A stretch of 64,000 nucleotides of DNA, from assembly GCA_009192285.1 (NCBI GenBank), contig WBVU01000018.1, positions 806,001 to 870,000 of the forward strand, in the 5' to 3' direction. Of the stretch, positions 1-13,273 are shown piece by piece. The DNA is from Morchella semilibera (taxonomy: Eukaryota > Ascomycota > Pezizomycetes > Pezizales > Morchellaceae). The position numbers and the translations under genes were made by a program. Below the pieces are notes generated by a model, which was not told where the DNA came from, did no database searches, and saw only the letters and a list, made by a program, of their open reading frames with translations. Each line of letters begins with the position of its first letter. Positions within the stretch are counted from its first letter, which is position 1.

Positions 1-3000
1 TAGTAGCTGGGCTGTGACGACGTGGCTCTGGTATAGACCTCTACTCCAGATCGAAGCGTGCGTGTCTATTGGTTGGGTATTCGTGTAAGCCTTAAGCAAG
101 ACAACTTTATTTCAGCCCCAGGCAGACATAATGAAACCAATAAAGTGCAAGGGCAGACTTGTTTCTTGATTCCCAAGTCCCGTCCTGAATACGAAAATTA
201 CATTAATTAGTTAATTGGCTCAATATCTGTGGATGGTATAAATATCAAAAATAACTCTCAATCACATACGTAGTTACGCTAGAACTCCCCCATGAGACAG
301 TAACTGAATAAGCCTCTTTCTGGTTGCCGATGCGCGTAATATGTCTCTCACTGTGTACCGAGCTGGTATTTTTGTTTGTTTTCTGTGCCACAGAGCTAGA
401 GCTTCCGCCCGCCATCCGTCCTGGGGAATAAAAACGAATCAGTCCTGTACTCGTATGGACAGATAATCCCTACTTGATAAAGAAGCCGTTCTCCCAGGTG
501 GTTGAGCCTCAAAAGATTTCGTGATGGATGGCATCAAGAACTCGTAGAAGTAGTTAGGGAGTTAGATTTTTGGATATTTAAGCGCAAGTGAATGGAAATA
601 ATAGAGGGACGGGCGGGCGAGCGACAGTTTATCGATCTCGAGATCTGCTCTATTCAAAAAAAAATCATCCTTATTCTCGCTCTTCTATCTTCGAATTAAG
701 GGTTACCTTGTAATCAAATACTTTTGAAGTTCTTATACATCCCTGTTTTACTTCGGGCCTGGAGGTTCTTGTTTTATCGACAGCTAGGTACTCACATTTT
801 TCATCTTCAATTCAAAGAACCCGGGTAAAACCATTAGTCATCTCTCTAGTTCTTCGGTGCGTGTTGTGGGGGAGAGAAATATTTGGCTAAACGCACAGGG
901 GTGAGTTACAGCAGGCCGTTCTGGTTGCCGAGTTCCGTTGCCCAATTACTGTGCGCACCTTTTAGACGTGGATTTAGTTACCCGGGGTCGCTGCAAAATT
1001 TTCATGGGTGTTTTAAGCAGTATAGTTTTTTTTCCATAGAAGAACTTCTTATTTCATGAACTGTTTATTATAACTGAGTATCCTCGCCTTCTAGAAGGTT
1101 GTACCTAGATATCGAGTTCCCCCTTCTTTCCATTGGTAGACTGTACGTGTACCCATAGGTCTGGTTGGGATAACATTAGATAGATTTCCTTTGAACAGAC
1201 CGCACACAGTAACAGTATACTATAGCTACTCCGGCCGCGCGAGGTACCAGCAACCCCAGGCTAAGTTCTTGATTATTAGATAAAAGTAAATCCTTGAGGG
1301 AACAGATACTTGCATGGGGCTCTCTCATAGCAGGATGTGATTTTGTTTAGGTTTTGATCTTTATCAGACGCAGGGCGGGGTATGTATTCAGATAGATAGC
1401 TCGGCTCAGTCCCAGGACGATGTTGGGATGAAAGATAACTTGGATGGTCTAAATAGAAAAATGATAAAGTACATGATACCTAAAATCCACAGGCGGCGGC
1501 TACACGTACATTGTGTACTTACTTTATAACGTATGTACTCATGTTGTATACATGTACTCGGTACCCACCGTACCACCAGTACCTTGGTACATGTACTTAA
1601 GCACTAGCTCGTCCCCGGGCATTTATCGCTGGGATCTGGGTATGAGACTACATACATGTATATACATGTATGTATATATACCTAAAAAAGTGGGTGTATC
1701 CAGTACCTTATCTACATGCACCCAGAATGCCACGGTTTAATGACTGAAATTCCGAAGTTCCTCATGATACCGTATTTCTAGCTATATCATATCATATAAA
1801 TATTTTTCCTTGCTGCATGCATGATTGACATAGACCCTCAAAGTATTCTGTGTCAACCTTGAGAAACATAATGTACATGCCCACCGATGTCGTTTCAATG
1901 TGCCGTGAGATTTGAGGTTCTTTTTATATGGTTTGCGAAATAATTACTAGCTAGAAGCATGGACGTTTAAACAAAGTGTGGCTGTAGATCTACGGCGGTA
2001 GTGGCGTTAGTCAGATCGTTAACCAAGTAGCGTTTCCTTATTGGGCGACGGGTGTCATTAGCGGCTTGGATGCCTCGTTCGTTTCAACCTTTAATATCTT
2101 AGCGCGGTTTTTCTTTATCCCAGTGGGTCATGTCAAGGTATGTATATTGTATAAAATACATGTACTTCATGTATTCATGTAGTTCTGGCAAGTACATGTA
2201 TGTAAGTACATGTACTTATGATGTAGGTAACGGTATGTACCTTAAGTACATGTATATGTACATTGTATATTGAGAAGCTTTTTTTAACATTTAGCGGAGA
2301 ATTGATTATCCGAGAACAGGGGATGTCCCTCCCGTTTTCGGCAGATGAGCTTACATTAATTATGTCCAATCGATCGACGCAGATCGAATGCCGAAATTCT
2401 TTGAATCCTGGGAAAGGTACATTTCCAAGCATTCCACTGGTCAACAGTATGGGATACGGATTATGGGGACACCCAAAAATAAACCAAAATTTCAAGATAC
2501 TCAACCGGCTCAAGTATCTACATATAATATCTACTTACCCCGTCCAAAGTTCCCTCGTTCCCTGTTTCGAAACAGCACTTCGTAAAACCTAGTTAAAGTG
2601 TTTGACGAAGCTTAACTTTACGAAGGGAGCTACAGGGGGGTGTGCCGTTTGAATCATGCGTCATGCGGAGGCAAATGTGTGATTTGAGATTTACGATGTG
2701 CCTATTCTAAAGTACATGTTACCTGCTGCCTTAAGCACATTGCATACGTACATGAGGTTTTTGATTGTGGAGGGAACCACCGCGGACACCCCGCTGCTCT
2801 CTGTATCTACTGTCGGCACTTCGTGCGACCTTACGTGTCATCCTGGTAACGTCGTAACTCACCTTATGACAACGGAATACGGGGTAACGTGGATGGTACC
2901 TTTCTTTGCGTTATTAAGATTTCTCCTGACAAGATCAGTACCCAGGAGTACTTGTAATCTCTTTTATCATCAAGGATGATCATCACAGCATCTAAGGATA

Positions 3001-3131
3001 TTCAATCGACTTCGAGCCCGAAATAAATGCAGCCTTATGTACATGCAGTTACTTTAAAGGAACCATATGCACATACTTAATTATTTTCTCACCGCCTGCT
3101 AGATCAACCGAACTTGAAGACAGTTGAGGGG

Positions 3132-3153
3132 AAAAAAAAAAAAAAAAAAAAAA
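3132..3153. repeat. poly(A) homopolymer
   Basis: Uninterrupted run of 22 A residues followed by an A-rich stretch to about 3200. No flanking open frame or target-site duplication was seen that would mark it as the tail of an inserted retroelement. Confidence 0.9.
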
Positions 3154-4334
3154 CACACCACATAAAAAAAGAAATGCAGAATTAAAGAAAAAGAAAATCG
3201 CAATGCGTGGTAGGACGACGAAGATAAACAGGCTTAGGACCCGATGAGCATGAGATGCGTAGAAGTGAATTCAATTATTTTTGATCTATCCCACCATGCC
3301 TTCAATACGGCATATAACTTGTACATGTATCTACAGATCAGGTACAGATCACTTTTATGCAATTATTAAATACATATATATACATACATGTAGCTATGAC
3401 TATGTGGCTTGGCCGTAGGTACATACACATGTATCGGGAAGAATCAAGAATTTACATACCTGTACTTTTCCCCTGTACGAAATGGCCTTATGGAGTGAGT
3501 GGCCTTTAAATAGGCTAAGGCATGGACTCTTGACCCTCCCGAATATCAGATATATTCCTTGATTGTGATGTAAATTATACATGTATGTAGTATATATATA
3601 GTAGGCAAACTGCTTGGGTTTTATAATACATCATGAACGAGCGCACGGCCAGCTTCCTTGTTTCGTTTGTGGAGAAGTCTCACCGCCACGGTACGCCACT
3701 AATGTCTTGTAAGCTAGGTCAAGGCTGTATGCGAGAAGGTACATATATGTACATACATGTACTTTGTACTCACATGTGTAAGTACGTACTTATTCTGCTA
3801 TTTCCGTCGCGAGTAACAAGCAGATTGTTAAATCACCCAGCAGGAAGACGCTATAGCGCTAGTTATACATGTATTCAATGCCATTTGGGATTTGCTCGGT
3901 AGTAGAGATTGAGGTATGTGTTTCACGTGTGCATACATTGGTGAACTTTTGATGGTCGCTTTATAACTTGAGATTGATTGTCTTTGTGGCTGGTTGGCTG
4001 TTATCTGGTCAACAACGAATGTCATCTAAATACATGTTGTGATGCTTCAATGCATGATTGAATAGAATAAATGAACCAAGAGATTACTAAGTTTGTATTG
4101 ATGCCCCAAACAAACTCATATCTCTCATGGATAACGTCGTACCTGGGGTATGAAGGGTCTAAGGAAGGAAAAGTACCGCACCATGGGTACATTGTATGTT
4201 CTTCACAAATGACCGCCTGTTCAAGAATAACGTGAGATTAGAAGCTCCTGCTTGTACAACCTACCGATAAAACCCCTAGTGCACATGTTGATCCAGAAGG
4301 AGAGTCCGGACTCCGGAATTTTCCCTACCACACT

Positions 4335-4360
4335 CCCCCCCCCCCCCTCTCCCCCCCCCA
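4335..4360. repeat. poly(C) tract
   Basis: Two runs of C separated by TCT, about 370 bp upstream of the Myb gene start. Simple low-complexity sequence, prone to length error in assembly. Confidence 0.85.
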
Positions 4361-4732
4361 CACGCCTATTCGTGCCTCTACATGACAGCTTTCCGCTACA
4401 AGGCTAGCCGTATTCAAATGGGGCACTGCCATCATACCAACTACAAATCTTCTCACCTAGTATGTAGTCAGCCTGTGAGCCAGCCCTTTATATGCGGGTG
4501 TTTACTCTCCAGCTCAAGTCGATATAATAGCTCTTAGAGCCCCTCAGGAGATTCCTTCAACCTGCTATTTACTTGCGGCTGCTATTACAACTACCAAAAT
4601 TCACCCCCCAAAATAACCCATTCCTCTCAAACAGCTTTTTTTATTCCCTGGCGCTTTGCCTTACGCTGAATTCTTCATCACCCCCGTCCAAACCTTGCAG
4701 CCTTTTCCCGAACGAACGGACAACCGGACGAA

Positions 4733-6499
4733 ATGCCTCGAGAAAGAAGAAAGTGGACCGAGGCAGAAGACGCAACACTGCGGGACGCAGTTTTAAAAGG
4801 TCGGTATTTCTCGACTCCTTGAACGATCAGGGCCAGTGTTATAGAGGCATCTTCTTAGCATTCCTATAAATGGTGTCGCTAGCTATAGTAGGACCTAGGA
4901 GATATAAAACTAGTGCTGACAGTCCTGTAACTGTTAGGAGGAGACGCAGCCTGCGACTGGCATTTAATTGCCTCTTGTATCCCCGGACGTACCAACAAAG
5001 ATTGTCGAAAGAGGTGGCATTATAAGGTCGCTGCGACGGTTAACAAAGGGCCTTGGGAGGTTGCTGAAGATGAGCGTTTATGGGCAGCAGTTCAGGAACA
5101 TGGAAGCCGGTATGTGGGGCCCGACAGTTTCCATTGCGCCGGGATGTACTTACAAAGATTTCCAGATGGGCGCTTGTTGCACAGGTTGTTAAGACGCGAA
5201 ACGGAGACCGTGAGTTAAACCCTTCTTTCTCTAACACTTCCTAATTTCATTTACCACTGCTAGGAAGCTTCTACATCTAGACTATATATACTTGACGTAT
5301 CTAACCCTCAATTTTCCATAGAATGCTCGAAACGCTGGTATGATGCCTTAGACCCAAGTATCGATCATAGTCCATGGACACCCGAAGAGGTACGTCTGGT
5401 TTGATGTCACAATGGTCAAGGAAACCGGCATCTAATAAGTGCTAGGATGCAAGACTTCTAGAAGCCATCAATAAAAATGGTCGTAACTGGAAAGCTATTG
5501 TAAAAGCTTATTTCCCACGTCGGACAAGCCTTTCGGCAAAAAACAGGTACTACTTAACTCCGATGAGTGATCACTGTTGAATTATCCTCAATAAGATCAA
5601 ATAAGTTTAAGAGGAGTATAGGGAGATAACTGACTATGATACATTTCATGGATAGGTACTCGTTATTGATCAGAAAAATGGAGCCAAAGACGAAACAATC
5701 TGGGTCTCAGACAGGAGCCCAAAAGAAATCAAGCTCTCCCAACATCAAAGCATCGTCTAAGCCGCAACAGGAAAATCCCCAAGAGGCAACATCCCCAGCA
5801 GTCATGGCAAATTCATCACCCCAGTTCCGTCGGCAAGGTTTAGGTAACGGCGCAGATCGACAATTACATTCCTCTTCGGCACATGATACTATTGCCGGGG
5901 GATCGATTGATGCTCTCTTTGCTCAAACGGGTTGCCAGCAGCAGTATAATGAAGATCTGCCCTCCAACAATCAAGACCAAGTCATGTATGGAAGTCCTCT
6001 CAGCGGGCGCAAAATGACGCCCGATGTTCACCGACCGCCATACCCGTTCCAAACATCGGAGTGCCCACCACTATCACCCACGGATTGGTCGTTATTGGCG
6101 TCATCCTCAAATGCTGGTAGTACACCTGAGGCAAGCTTCCCAAATAGCACACCGCCAGGTTCAAATGAAGACATGTCACTGTTTTTCAACGACCTCCACA
6201 CCGGCCGGCTCCGCTCACTCTCTTACGCTGCGAATGCATCCAAAAACACCACAGAACAGATGATATCTCGGTCGCTTTCCCTTGACCAAGCCACAATACT
6301 AGATTACAATGGAATGATGGAAGGATCTGGACCTCTGAGTAGTATGCTAGAAGGATATTCTCCAAACGTGCAATCAGAAAGTATGGGACAGCGAGTTGTA
6401 ACCGTTTTGATCAACTCGGAGGTATCTGAGACAGTCAACAGGATTGTTAATCAAATCGGAAGCGAGGATGGGGTTAGTATCGCCATTCACCTGGGGTGA
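4733..6499 (+). CDS. Myb-like DNA-binding protein with three Myb repeats
   Basis: Six exons are proposed: 4733-4799, 4938-5109, 5166-5209, 5322-5389, 5446-5546 and 5656-6499, giving 431 residues in a consistent frame. The donor after 5109 is a perfect GTATGT; the donor after 4799 (GTCGGT) is the weakest. Residues 5-58, 59-112 and 112-165 form three SANT/Myb repeats with regularly spaced tryptophans: RRKWTEAED then [16 protein letters not shown] then SRWALVAQ, and HSPWTPEED then GRNWKAI. The helix-3 signatures [23 protein letters not shown] and [14 protein letters not shown] follow, so this should be a nuclear sequence-specific DNA-binding protein of the three-repeat fungal Myb class. The remaining 260 residues are Ser/Pro/Gln-rich and look disordered. 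Regulatory target is unknown. Confidence 0.9.
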
Positions 6500-9400
6500 A
6501 GTATCAGGTTTGGCCGTGGAGGACTAGCTGGGCTAGATAGAGTATTTGGATAACAATGGATGGTGATGGTGGGCGTTTAGGATGGGTGGCTTTTTGGGTT
6601 TTGTCTTTGGCTTTTTATTACAACTTTCATATCCTTGAAAAGAATTTCTTTGGTTTTTTATCGCTACTTTTACTTTACCTTGTTTGCTAGGGTTGGGTTG
6701 TCTGGGTCTTTTCTTTTGCTTTATCACTCACGTTCTTTTCTTTCCTTCTCTCTTTCATACATGTATGTACCTTCTTTGACTAGATCTCTCTTTTGTCTAT
6801 TAATTATCAGTGAAATCTTTCCCCTAGGCTTTAGGGAATATAGTTGATCTCTATTTTCTCCAACTAGAAGTGTTGTAGCCTCAACGCGAGACCATGGACC
6901 CATAGATTATCATATTTAGTACTTGCCGTCGCTTATTATAATTATCACAATATCAATTCTTTATTGGAGGTTTTGTTTGATTGCTTTCTGGTACCACCAC
7001 AAGACGGGAGGAGCCCTTGGATTCATTCCCCCCTAGGAGATTCTTGTCACGCAGTACTATAGTAATATGTTTGAAAGATTAGCCCCTAACGAACTACACT
7101 TTATGAACATCATATTTATTTGGAGACCATATCACTTCTATCATGCACCTCATGATCGTAAGTTAATAACTTCAGAACTGCGATTCGAACAAAACAGTGT
7201 ACTCCAATCATACAGAATACAATAAGCCTACTAAACACACCTCCCGCACACTCCGAGAAAAGTGGGAGGTGGGTATCTGCGCATCTGCCATTAATTGGCA
7301 CCCTAGTTGCGATTGTTATTGCGGGCCGGGCCAGAGTAATCATATGACATCCAGCTATCTATTCGTCTAGAACCCTTATCCAATCATAGCTACAAACATA
7401 CATATCTACACTCTTCATCTATCCTTTCAGATCAGTTGCCTTGCATTACAAATGGCTCCCCAATCGTATAGTAGTGTGATGAATTCAGCTAGGTCAAGGC
7501 CTTAAGGACTGGGAGACTACATGTAGACCCAAAGTTCTCTGGAAGGGTCCGGTCAATGATATGGTGTAGTTTGTGTAGTGGTAATAGTCTGCACGTACTT
7601 ATATTTCTGCATAATATAGGATTCAATCGACTGCAATGTATTTTTGCTATTGGTTGATTATTAGTTGATTGATTGATCCGCAATTTGGTTATTCTTGAAT
7701 TGCAATACAGCTTCGTCATTAGATCCAATATTTTCCTTCTCTAAACTAACTTGTGTCTTCTTTCCGGGTCCCTTCCCCGTCCGTTCGCGCCCCCATAGAG
7801 TGTTTCAAACGCTGACAGACGTATATATGATTAGGTCTAGTAATTTCTAACTCTCGACAAATTGACCGACGCCGAAATTCGAAACAGTGGAAGGCATAAG
7901 AACAGATGTTTCGGGCACCGGTGTACTGATTACCCTCATAAGCAGTATCCACCAAGCTGGGGAAATGATCGACGGATAGCCAAAGCCAAGGCCCGATGCT
8001 ATGCTAATATGATCATGATGATCTGGTTTTGCAAAGGGATAACACTTGTAGTTGGAATCTATCTATGTATTCATAGTGGGGCAGTACGGTATAGCGCCCT
8101 CAAGCCAAGCTAGTTCCGAGTACTAAAGATTACATGCATCTAGCCGGAAGTCTCCACACTTATGGAACCTCGACGTCTTAGTACATGTATGCATGTACCT
8201 CTCTCTAGATCTCTCGGCAATGTACTTACGCAAGTACATACATATGCATTATATCAGAACCCTCCTTCCTAGAGCTTCACGATCTAGCTCGGCGCTTACT
8301 GAGTTAGCTGCTTGTAGTGGTAGTATGTAGATACATAGATGCACACGCAATTAATTCCGTTCCTTATCTCGGGGCTTATTCAGAGCGATTCGAAGTCTTT
8401 GGCCGATCGATATACTTTTCTAGCTATCTTTCTGGTTATCTGTGCCTTATGCTTATTTGCTTGGCCGGCTACACATAGGACATAAATTCTCACTCAGGGT
8501 TAGGGCCGAAATACGTATGTATCACATACACTATCTATGGTATTCACCTGGCCTAGAGGCTTTCGTCCAGACATTTGTGCGGTGAAACAGCCCCGGAGGT
8601 TCAGTGATCATTTAGCATTTTTTTGGCCGGTGTCTTGTCGTACGCACATGGCGGTGGTGGAGGTGAGGGGCAAATGAGACACGCCCATGCACCGCCGATG
8701 CATGATCGTCATAATATTACCAGCAGGTACATAGATGCATGGTGACACTTGAGACGTACTTGAGTTACACTAGAAAGGTCTTTATACCTTAAATATCTAC
8801 GCGGACGCCTCACCCGGGTTGATGATGAGGAAAAGAGGCCGTACTGATACTCACAAATTTAGGGTAGATACATATGTGAAACATTTCCCATCTCACAGAC
8901 CATGGGACCCGCACGTGTCTAATATTGTCTCTTCCCATGGTATCAACTAGCTAGAGTGGCTTCTAACGTGTTCCACGGGTGTCACTTGTGTCTCCGGCAT
9001 TGACCGGGCGCCGGTATATATGTTCCACAATATAGCAGAGTCATGGTTGACAAAGTGATTCACATCTAATTACACGATGAGATGACTGTCTGCATTTGCA
9101 TTACATTACATGGAACCTCTGTACTCGTGCGCTGTTAATTCTAGATCAAACGTTCTCATCTCATACACCGGGGTACTAGTTTTATTGTTTTCGTCTGGAA
9201 CATTACTACTTGTGCTGTGCAGTGAAACTATCAAGACATGGACTGTCTGAGAGTTCTATTCGCAGATCTGAAACGTGAGATGCTCGGGCTCAATGGCCTA
9301 GGCTTTCCTATAATAGTGGGGCTTGGGAGATGCGAACTGGTATGGTGCGTCTCACATGAGATGACTCTAGGCAGCAGAGTTTAAACGCTCCCCGCGGCGT

Positions 9401-12298
9401 GCATTGCATGTGCCAATTATACATAGGGAAGATCATATCCCCGATTTAGACTCGGAGCCCCTGGTAGTGCCGGATTATTATCATTGAGCGCGAGAATCGA
9501 GAAAGTGCATTTAGGTACTTAGGTACTTGACGATGTAGGTCGAGATTTTACAGACTGTTTGTATGCGCCCTACCTTAATTATTCCAAATGCCAATACTAC
9601 TTTTCTAGCTGGAGCTTTTTCTAGTTCGGGTGATATTCCCCGCCGGTGATCGTCATGTAGTATCGTCACAAGATGATGTGGATACCGGATCCGGAAACCA
9701 TTAATATTAGTAGATATACCAGAAATTTCGATTTATAGTAGCAGACGATTCGGCCAATCGTCATGATCAATAACTGCTGCAATATTACCATGGCCACTTC
9801 TAGAATGATACGCCGTGTTGAGGAGGACTGCGAGGGGTCAGATGAAACCAATTCTTATCAGTGAGGGGTAGATACGTACATAAAGATCGCAACGACTTAC
9901 CCATCCGCCAAAAACCTGAGATGTGATGTTCTTATCGACAGCAGCTGATGAATCCTATAAGACAATAGAGTAGGCCCTTTGCATGGTCATCGAGAGCAAT
10001 CCCCAGCGGAGGGGAGGTTTGTGTGCTCCGATGGAGAACCACGAGACAATCTAAACACAGCACGCGCGCGCGCGCAGCTTGACGGAACCGCCGCGAAAAA
10101 GGTGATCCCCGGCCGGAGCAAAACCAAAATCTTCTTCTTGGCTTGCGCCTCACAGGACTCCCGGAGTGTGTGATATCCACAGTGGCTCCATACCTCTTCG
10201 GCACTTGGATGAACGGAATAGCTGCCAAGAACGAGTGATTATGTGTGAATATATTCCTGGCCTAGGGTGCAGCCCATACATCAAGGGAGCTGTTTAGGCT
10301 GTATCCTGATATCTGCCGTTTGCAATGGTAGTCTAGCGGCCCGTTTGGCAGCGGAGTCGGCTTGTCGGATTTTGGTGGGGAGCGATTTACTAGCGTATTC
10401 TGGACTTTTTAATGTTTGGCAACACATTTGGTCCAGTAGATTTGTCACACGAGGTCAACGGACCGACTGAAATAAAAGAGCAGGTCCAACACTGTAATAA
10501 TACCAGTACCTCCAACCCAACCACCTTGGATCAACTCAACTTAATTACAAAATTGCAGGAACCAACTTCTCTGGAGAGCGACTTATCCTCTCCATTTAAG
10601 TGACCCTTCGGATAAGAACGTTGCAACCACCTAAACTGCCCTAAGATCAAATTGCTAGTCTTCGTTACAACCAGGAAGGAGGTAATCATGGATTGGTATG
10701 TGATTGCAACCTTCTAGGTAGCCTTCCTGGCCAACTTTGGGAGGTATTTTCATTGGTTTACCCCACGAGAGAAACCCCAAGGAGAGGTGAGTAAGAAAGG
10801 GTAAGTATCCTTAAACAAACGTGTGGTCAGCAACTAAAACACTCACTACAAGCTATGTAGGCTTATTGTCACACTTATAGTGCGTGCTAGGCCGGTGAGT
10901 GTTGTGGAAGAAACATCCCCCAGTTTTTTTTCCCTCTTATTGAATGGCGATGGGTGGAGGGACGTTCTGGGCATAAAACAGCTCGATATTGTCATGGCCG
11001 TAAGGCTGTATTCAATTAACGAATCAAACCAAAAAAAAAAAGCTATGAGACTTGAGTGCTGCACGTAGCTTTCTCGTAACACCTAACCCTATGAAGCCAA
11101 GGTCAAATTACGTAACTTCTTTTGCTAGCACTCTAGCTCTTGATTACCATTTTTGTTAATTCTCTTTGAGGCTAAGTCCATCTATTATCCTACCTTGCGT
11201 AACAATAGCGTGAACATACAAAAAACAAAATTTAAGGCCTTTACGATTGAAGTTGATTTGTATTTATTAATAACCCTCCACTGAGAGGGTAATTCTAGGC
11301 GCCAAGAGTTACTCGAGAACACCGGACGACGTAGTACATATACGGACGACATTGTAGAACACTACAGCCACTGATTAGGAATGCCGTTGAAAAACCAGAA
11401 TGGGGCCGTGCGGATTACGAGAGTGACCTAATTACTGGGTGGGGGTGTGGCATGATGTGTTGGGGTACGGGTTTGGTATGCAGCATTCAAAACGCCAGAC
11501 ACTACATTGTACTTCTTCTATCCAATTCTTAATTAATGCTGGCTGTGAAAAGAATGCTTCGCAACGGACCCCACTTTTTATTAGATATTTGGCCCTTCAA
11601 ATAATGCGGAGTCCGAGCACGTGTTCTAACTGTGGGAATGTCATATCGAAACAATTCATATCGATATGTGTCATGCCGCTATCCACCCTGTTCATATTTG
11701 TCCCGTCCAATCCGCGACCATAACCTGTCAGGCTCTTTATACATCCCTCAACCCACAATTCATCTTTCCTTTTCAACAATCTCGCTTCCTTAGCTAATAT
11801 ATAACAAATTCCAAACAATTAATGGATTAACAGCAAAAATAAACAGATGCCAAGGTTTAGTATCGAGTGACATACCATGAATCCTATAGCTAGTATTTAT
11901 TGATACCCAGATGGAGTGTAGTGTTCGGATAAGTGGCAAAGGAGTACATGTATGCATACAATCTAAGGATATTATTACACGCACATATGAAAGCACGCAG
12001 CGCCTGCCACTTTCTCAGTTGACCCTTATAGCCTCCTCGCTGCTGCATACCAAATGCCAGTGTGCAGGAACACATATACAGAGAAAAAAGTGGCTCTGAG
12101 ATCATACGCCTGCAGTCGTTTTCAAGGAACCTAATTGTACATGGCTCGATCAAAATAACTCAGGTGACGATATCAATCTAATCTTCAGCTACACGAATTG
12201 ATATATACATATATATTTATGTGTAGCATAACTTGCGACACACGTCGATCTATGTACCACTCTACCTTCAAGTAAATAGCTTTGGAGACGCTCACAGC
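6500..12298. other. gene-poor spacer between Myb and AA9 genes
   Basis: About 5.8 kb without a supportable gene. Short open frames at about 7860-8110, 9930-10600 and 11440-11720 have no signal peptide, domain or splice-consistent extension. TACATGTA-type palindromes recur (for example near 8180), and a short CG-alternating run occurs near 10065. No transposon termini were recognised. Confidence 0.55.
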
Positions 12299-13159
12299 CT
12301 AAGCCTCGAAGCTTCGAGCCTTTTTCGCGCTGCTTGGGCTCCAGACTGCCGGTCCGGGGGCGGTATAGGGCCCCGAGGGGTTAGTGTAAATGTTGAATAC
12401 AATGCCCGCATCAGTGTACTTGTACCCTCCCAGGATTGCATAATTCTGCGACGGTGAGGTAGTCCCGCTCCCAGTAACCTTGATTTGCGTGCAGGACGGG
12501 TAGAACTGCGCGCCGCGGGCGCTGTTAGAGCTGTATGCAACATCGGATTCGTGGAGGCCTATGCAAAGTATTGGTTAACTACTGGACTTGAAGTTGGGGT
12601 GGGGGGAAGTACCAATTATCTCGGCGCGGATGAGGTAGTCACCAGCCTGGAGCCAGCTGGGGATGGTAACGCTGTGGCGGCCCTTGTTGGCAATCAGCTT
12701 GTCAACAGCCCAAGTACCCCCGCTGATGCCGTCGGATGCAAGTTTGGTCCAGACAGCACCATTTCCATTGCTGGATGCGGGTGCGATGTAGACTTGGATG
12801 GGGCCTTTGTGTGACTGTATAACCATATAAATCAGCAACTATATCTAAATATATAAGAAACGGGCACTTACAGCGGCGATAATATCGTCCCCCCTGGTAT
12901 CGTGGTACCACTCAAACTCAAAGGTTGCACCGGACGCAACGGTTACGGATTGGGAGACAGCGGTGGTACCGGCAACGTTGCAATTGATGGCTGAGCTGGT
13001 GATGTCCTTGACAGGGTTGTTGTTGGGTGGGGAGCGGACGTAGACACCACGCCCGTCGCCTTGAAAGACGCCATTGACCCAGACGCCGTAGACACGGGTG
13101 TGGGCTTCAGCGGTGGCTAGGAGGCCGGCAATGACAGATGCGATGGCAGTGACCTTCAT
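12299..13159 (-). CDS. AA9 lytic polysaccharide monooxygenase, secreted
   Basis: Three exons (13159-12872, 12814-12613, 12558-12299) encode 249 residues. The copper enzyme oxidatively cleaves cellulose, and in some members xyloglucan, outside the cell. A 19-residue signal peptide ends in AEA, so cleavage leaves His20 as the mature N-terminus, which is required for the copper histidine brace. His98 in SHKGPIQVY is the second copper ligand. Tyr182 in GAQFYPSC is the axial tyrosine with Gln180, and His166 of GLHES is the conserved outer-sphere histidine. All key residues are present. There is no CBM1. Both introns have GT-AG ends and correct phases; the first lies directly before SHKGP. TATA-like sequences lie about 45 and 108 bp upstream. 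A xylanase gene on the same strand lies 5.5 kb away. Confidence 0.95.
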
Positions 13160-13264
13160 GGTGATATTAAATTTGGGGACTGAGAAGTAGCTAGGTAGGT
13201 ATATATATATAAGATAGAGAGGTTTAGAGAGAACGTGGGTGGATGAATTTCCAGTGAGTACTGA

Positions 13265-13273
13265 TTATATAAA
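13265..13273 (-). promoter_or_regulatory. TATA-like box of the AA9 gene
   Basis: A TATATAAT-type sequence read on the minus strand about 108 bp before the AA9 start. A second, longer TA run at about 13199-13212 lies only 40-50 bp upstream and is more likely 5' leader. Which is used cannot be decided from sequence. Confidence 0.35.

Larger units (their letters stand above)
1..4732. other. gene-poor spacer rich in TACATGTA
   Basis: No convincing gene was found here. Open frames are short, lack splice-supported extensions and show no recognisable domain. The sequence is AT-rich and carries clusters of the palindrome TACATGTA and its relatives at about 1540-1690, 2140-2270, 3320-3400 and 3740-3790. 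A 22-base A run lies at 3132-3153 and a C-rich tract at 4335-4360. One region near 2175-2590 is open on both strands, but this looks like chance. Confidence 0.6.

Noticed and set aside
2175-2592. Overlapping open frames on both strands
   Set aside because: No coding-like composition, domain or splice sites; bounded by TACATGTA clusters.
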